DNA of 35,357 nt from positions 1 through 35,357 of the forward strand of contig JAHJSN010000179.1 of NCBI GenBank assembly GCA_018830445.1. The letters are read 5' to 3'. Below, piece after piece: positions 33,112 through 35,357 of the stretch (positions are counted from its first letter, which is position 1; each line of letters starts with the position of its first letter). The notes under the pieces were generated by a model. That model had not been told where the DNA came from and did not search any database. It was given only the letters and a program-made list of their open reading frames with translations. Origin of the DNA: Alphaproteobacteria bacterium. GTDB taxonomy: Bacteria > Pseudomonadota > Alphaproteobacteria > Rhizobiales > Hyphomicrobiaceae. The position numbers and the translations under genes are program-made.

Positions 33112-35019
33112 GTGGACGCTGCCGTTGCGCAACCCGTTGACGAGGCGCTGGCCCGGGCCGAGCGGCGGGCATTGCGGTGCCTCGATGAACTCGATCCGGA
33201 TCAGCCGAGACGTAAACGCGGAGAAATTTTCGCGCGTGCCATCCTCATCGTTTTCGAGGTCTACTACAGCCGCTCAAGAGAGATTCCATTCGCACAGAAG
33301 CGCTTGTTCGAAGAGCGCAACTGGCCAGAGACGTTCAAGCTCAGCCGTGAGCGTCTGACGATCTATGGGCGCTATCTCAACGCGCTGGTACCTCTCCTGA
33401 GGGAGCGCTGGCCGCAGAACATCCCTGACGACAGGGGCTTCTGGGTCGAGGTCGAGGCTGCCTTTCTGGATTTCATCCACGGGCGCTACGAAGCCGATCT
33501 CGCATTCGCCTTCCTGCGCTCGACGCGGCGCGTGGTGCGGCAGGGCGAATGGGCTCCTGTGGCCTATTATGCCGGCCGGGCGGCGGATGGACCGGACTAT
33601 GAAATCGGCCACGACGTCACAAGGACGTTTCCGGTCTCGCGAAAGGTCAGCGCGGGAGCCGTCGCAAACGCCCTGAAGGCGCCGAACTTCAACGCGCCGT
33701 TCCGCGATCTGGATGGCGATGCGCAACTGCTGGCGGAAAGGATCAACGGCGAACTTGAGCGCCGGGGTGGCGTCGTCGACAGTCCGGTTGCCTTCGAAGT
33801 GATCAACGCGGGTTTCTTTCGCAACCGGGGCTGCTATATCGCCGGGCGCGTCTGGTATCGCGTGCCGCAGAACGGGGCCGAGACTATGGCAGGGGACGCA
33901 ACGGTAGCGCCGGGCCGCGAAGGCAAACGAGAATTCCTGCCGATCGTGATCGCGTTGCTCAACGAAAAAGACGGTATCTTCGCCGACGCCCTGATAACCG
34001 AATCCGACGAGATCCATCGGGTGTTCTCTTCCGCCCTGGCAAATTTCCACGTCACCGAGAACGCCTATCACCAGCTCGCCCGGTTCCTCCACGAATTGAT
34101 GCCGAAGCGGCCGCTGGGGCTTCACTACTCGACAATCGGGTTCAATCACGTCGGCAAGGTCGCCGTGATGAAGGAACTGGTCAGCGAGCACAACCGGAAC
34201 GGGGAGCTTCTGGATTTCGCAGTCGGTTCCCGCGGGACGGTGGCGATCGGGTTCTCCATGCCGTCGTCCCGGTACGTAATGAAGGTCATCCGGGATACAC
34301 CTGCCGAGGGCTACAAGTGGGACACCTTCGATGGGCCTGAAGCGATCCTGAAGAAATATGGCGTGGTTCACGACATGGACCGGGCCGGTTCGATGCTCGA
34401 CAACGTGATCTACTCGAATGCCCGTCTCGAGCGGTCCTGGTTCACGCCCGAACTGCTTCAGGAGTTTGCCAATGCCGCCGACGGGTCGGTGAAAATCCTG
34501 CACCGCTATGTTCTGTTCAAGCATCTCATCGTGCAAATGAAGCTGGTGCCGCTGCCTGTATACCTGGAGACGGCGAGCGAGGCAGCCGGCAAGCGGGCCA
34601 TCGAAGAGTTGGGTATCTGCATACAGAACAATGCGGCGGCGAACATCTTCAACAAGGATCTCGACGCCCGCAACTACGGTGTCAGCAGGATCGGCAAGAT
34701 CTACCTTTTCGATTATGATGCGGTCGAGCCGCTGAGCGGCGTGAAGGTCAGGACAAACCTCGGCCGGTTCGATGGCGAGGAGGACATCCCCGACTGGTAT
34801 TTCGAGACGGGAACGATCTTTCTGCCTGAAGAAATGCTTGTGGGGCTCAGAATCGACGATCCGGAATTGCGCCGCTATTTCCGTGAGGCCAATGCCGAAC
34901 TGATGTCGACGGGCTATTGGGAAGGTATGCAGCGGGCTCATGCCAAGGGTTTGATGCCCAAAGTCCGTTCATATCTGCCGGACAGAAAGCTACGGCGGCC
35001 GGAAAATCCTGTTAGCTAG
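33112..35019 (+). CDS. aceK: Isocitrate dehydrogenase kinase/phosphatase
   Basis: Phosphorylates and dephosphorylates isocitrate dehydrogenase, diverting isocitrate into the glyoxylate shunt. The 635-aa protein is longer than the 578-aa E. coli enzyme. The ATP-loop region GSRGTVAIGFSM is followed by the conserved lysine K391 in YVMKVIRD. The catalytic segment NIFNKDLDARNYG has D516 (equivalent to D457 of E. coli), and the metal site FDYD has D534 and D536. The C-terminal PEEM and TGYWEGMQ regions also match. The start is GTG 33112 after GAAAGGA; the frame continues upstream into fdhA without AceK similarity. The TAG stop is formed with the CTAG edge of hairpin A. It is linked to fdhA on the same strand. 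No aceA or aceB is present here. Confidence 0.93.
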   Translation: MDAAVAQPVDEALARAERRALRCLDELDPDQPRRKRGEIFARAILIVFEVYYSRSREIPFAQKRLFEERNWPETFKLSRERLTIYGRYLNALVPLLRERWPQNIPDDRGFWVEVEAAFLDFIHGRYEADLAFAFLRSTRRVVRQGEWAPVAYYAGRAADGPDYEIGHDVTRTFPVSRKVSAGAVANALKAPNFNAPFRDLDGDAQLLAERINGELERRGGVVDSPVAFEVINAGFFRNRGCYIAGRVWYRVPQNGAETMAGDATVAPGREGKREFLPIVIALLNEKDGIFADALITESDEIHRVFSSALANFHVTENAYHQLARFLHELMPKRPLGLHYSTIGFNHVGKVAVMKELVSEHNRNGELLDFAVGSRGTVAIGFSMPSSRYVMKVIRDTPAEGYKWDTFDGPEAILKKYGVVHDMDRAGSMLDNVIYSNARLERSWFTPELLQEFANAADGSVKILHRYVLFKHLIVQMKLVPLPVYLETASEAAGKRAIEELGICIQNNAAANIFNKDLDARNYGVSRIGKIYLFDYDAVEPLSGVKVRTNLGRFDGEEDIPDWYFETGTIFLPEEMLVGLRIDDPELRRYFREANAELMSTGYWEGMQRAHAKGLMPKVRSYLPDRKLRRPENPVS

Positions 35020-35091
35020 TGTAGCGCACCTAACGTTTGGTCCCTACTTGCGGCTTGGCTCGATGCCAAACGTTTGGTGCAAAAGCTACAC
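35016..35091. repeat. CTAG-bounded long hairpin element A, overlapping the aceK stop
   Basis: GTGTAGC (35019-35025) pairs with GCTACAC (35085-35091), and GCACCTAACGTTTGG (35026-35040) with CCAAACGTTTGGTGC (35066-35080) with one mismatch. The right arm has four extra A. The 25-base loop begins TCCC. The leading CTAG (35016-35019) includes the TAG stop of aceK. There is no T-tract. Confidence 0.85.
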
Positions 35092-35107
35092 CAGAATCAT
35101 AGCTTTG

Positions 35108-35184
35108 CTCGTGTTCCGGCGCCGACACTTGGTTCCCGTTGCAGCACGCTATCGACCAAGTGTCGGAGCCATAAGGAACACGAG
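35108..35184. repeat. Long hairpin element B
   Basis: CTCGTGTTCC (35108-35117) pairs perfectly with GGAACACGAG (35175-35184), and CCGACACTTGGT (35122-35133) pairs perfectly with ACCAAGTGTCGG (35155-35166). Unpaired bulges of 4 and 8 bases separate the two stems. The loop begins TCCCG. Confidence 0.88.
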
Positions 35185-35219
35185 TGCATACTGAAACGCC
35201 GATTCGGCTGCGCCTTGGG

Positions 35220-35357
35220 CTAGTGTTCCGACTCTGACATATGGTTCCCTGCCGGGAACCTGAATGTCAGCCCGGAACACTCAGCCCAGAAGACTAGGCA
35301 ACCTTTTGATTGTGTTCTGGATTCACAAACATTTGACGACCTCCACCCGGGAATCAA
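35220..35357. repeat. Direct repeat copy 2 (hairpins C and D), cut by the window end
   Basis: Second copy of 1-124 with about 14 added bases (around 35281-35295) between the parts. Hairpin C is complete (35220-35280). Hairpin D keeps its left arm (35314-35336), and its right arm is cut after TCAA. With elements A and B it makes four consecutive long hairpins downstream of aceK. Confidence 0.9.

Larger units (their letters stand above)
35020..35357. other. Non-coding hairpin cluster after aceK
   Basis: All 338 bases up to the window end are accounted for mainly by hairpins A, B, C and D in tandem, spaced about 90-110 bases apart. No coding frame or RNA gene is recognised. Confidence 0.7.

Noticed and set aside
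33274-34941. Long minus-strand open frame (555 codons) opposite aceK
   Set aside because: The plus strand has all AceK catalytic motifs, and the antisense frame has no ribosome site or family signature.
35016-35357. Integron attC array
   Set aside because: Tandem hairpins invite the idea, but the conserved RYYYAAC/GTTRRRY boxes are not consistently present, the spacers of under 40 bases hold no cassettes, and no integrase is seen.
35016-35357. CRISPR array
   Set aside because: The repeated units differ in sequence, are far longer than CRISPR repeats, and have no regular spacers or cas genes.

Overview
The window looks like a chromosomal segment of a high-GC alphaproteobacterium. This rests on gene content and protein style: an HrpB helicase, an HlyB/HlyD-type secretion pair, an RTX haem peroxidase, and a two-subunit NAD formate dehydrogenase like FDH1 of Methylorubrum. 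The genus cannot be fixed from the sequence alone. No rRNA, tRNA, CRISPR array, transposase or phage gene was seen.

Layout. 1-146: two hairpin repeats, then UDP-glucose 6-dehydrogenase (minus). 1938-5920: an aldehyde oxidoreductase locus of the Aromatoleum AorABC type, made of a four-cluster ferredoxin, a tungsten catalytic subunit and an FAD/NAD subunit; a strong terminator lies between aorB and aorC. 6351-11331: a YaiI/UPF0178 protein (plus), then a minus-strand group of hrpB, a dTDP-4-dehydrorhamnose reductase and an exported metallo-beta-lactamase-fold protein. 11627-25786: a secretion island with an unrecognised 598-aa membrane-associated protein, an animal-type haem peroxidase fused to 21 RTX nonapeptides, a 1640-aa acidic cadherin/RTX surface-type protein, a type I secretion ABC exporter with its membrane-fusion protein, and an XRE regulator. 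26248-35019: a plus-strand cluster with a divergent SucC/SucD-like CoA ligase pair, formate dehydrogenase beta and alpha, and isocitrate dehydrogenase kinase/phosphatase (AceK). 35016-35357: four long hairpins in tandem; the last two repeat the first 124 bases of the window.

How the genes work together. Two pterin (W/Mo) oxidoreductases sit in one window: an aldehyde oxidoreductase feeding electrons to NAD, and an NAD formate dehydrogenase. The formate dehydrogenase is linked to a CoA-ligase-like pair with altered active-site loops and to AceK, which controls the isocitrate/glyoxylate branch point. This suggests a C1/C2 carbon module whose ligase step is not the standard succinyl-CoA synthetase. 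The secretion island looks self-contained apart from the outer-membrane TolC-type channel, which is not present.

The least expected structure is non-coding. A family of long interrupted palindromes, often bounded by CTAG, differs in arm sequence but keeps pairing and a shared loop-entry motif resembling TTGGTTCCC. Members lie at both window ends, between convergent genes near 13.75 kb and possibly between the two formate dehydrogenase genes. In two cases the CTAG at the edge supplies the TAG stop codon of the neighbouring gene.
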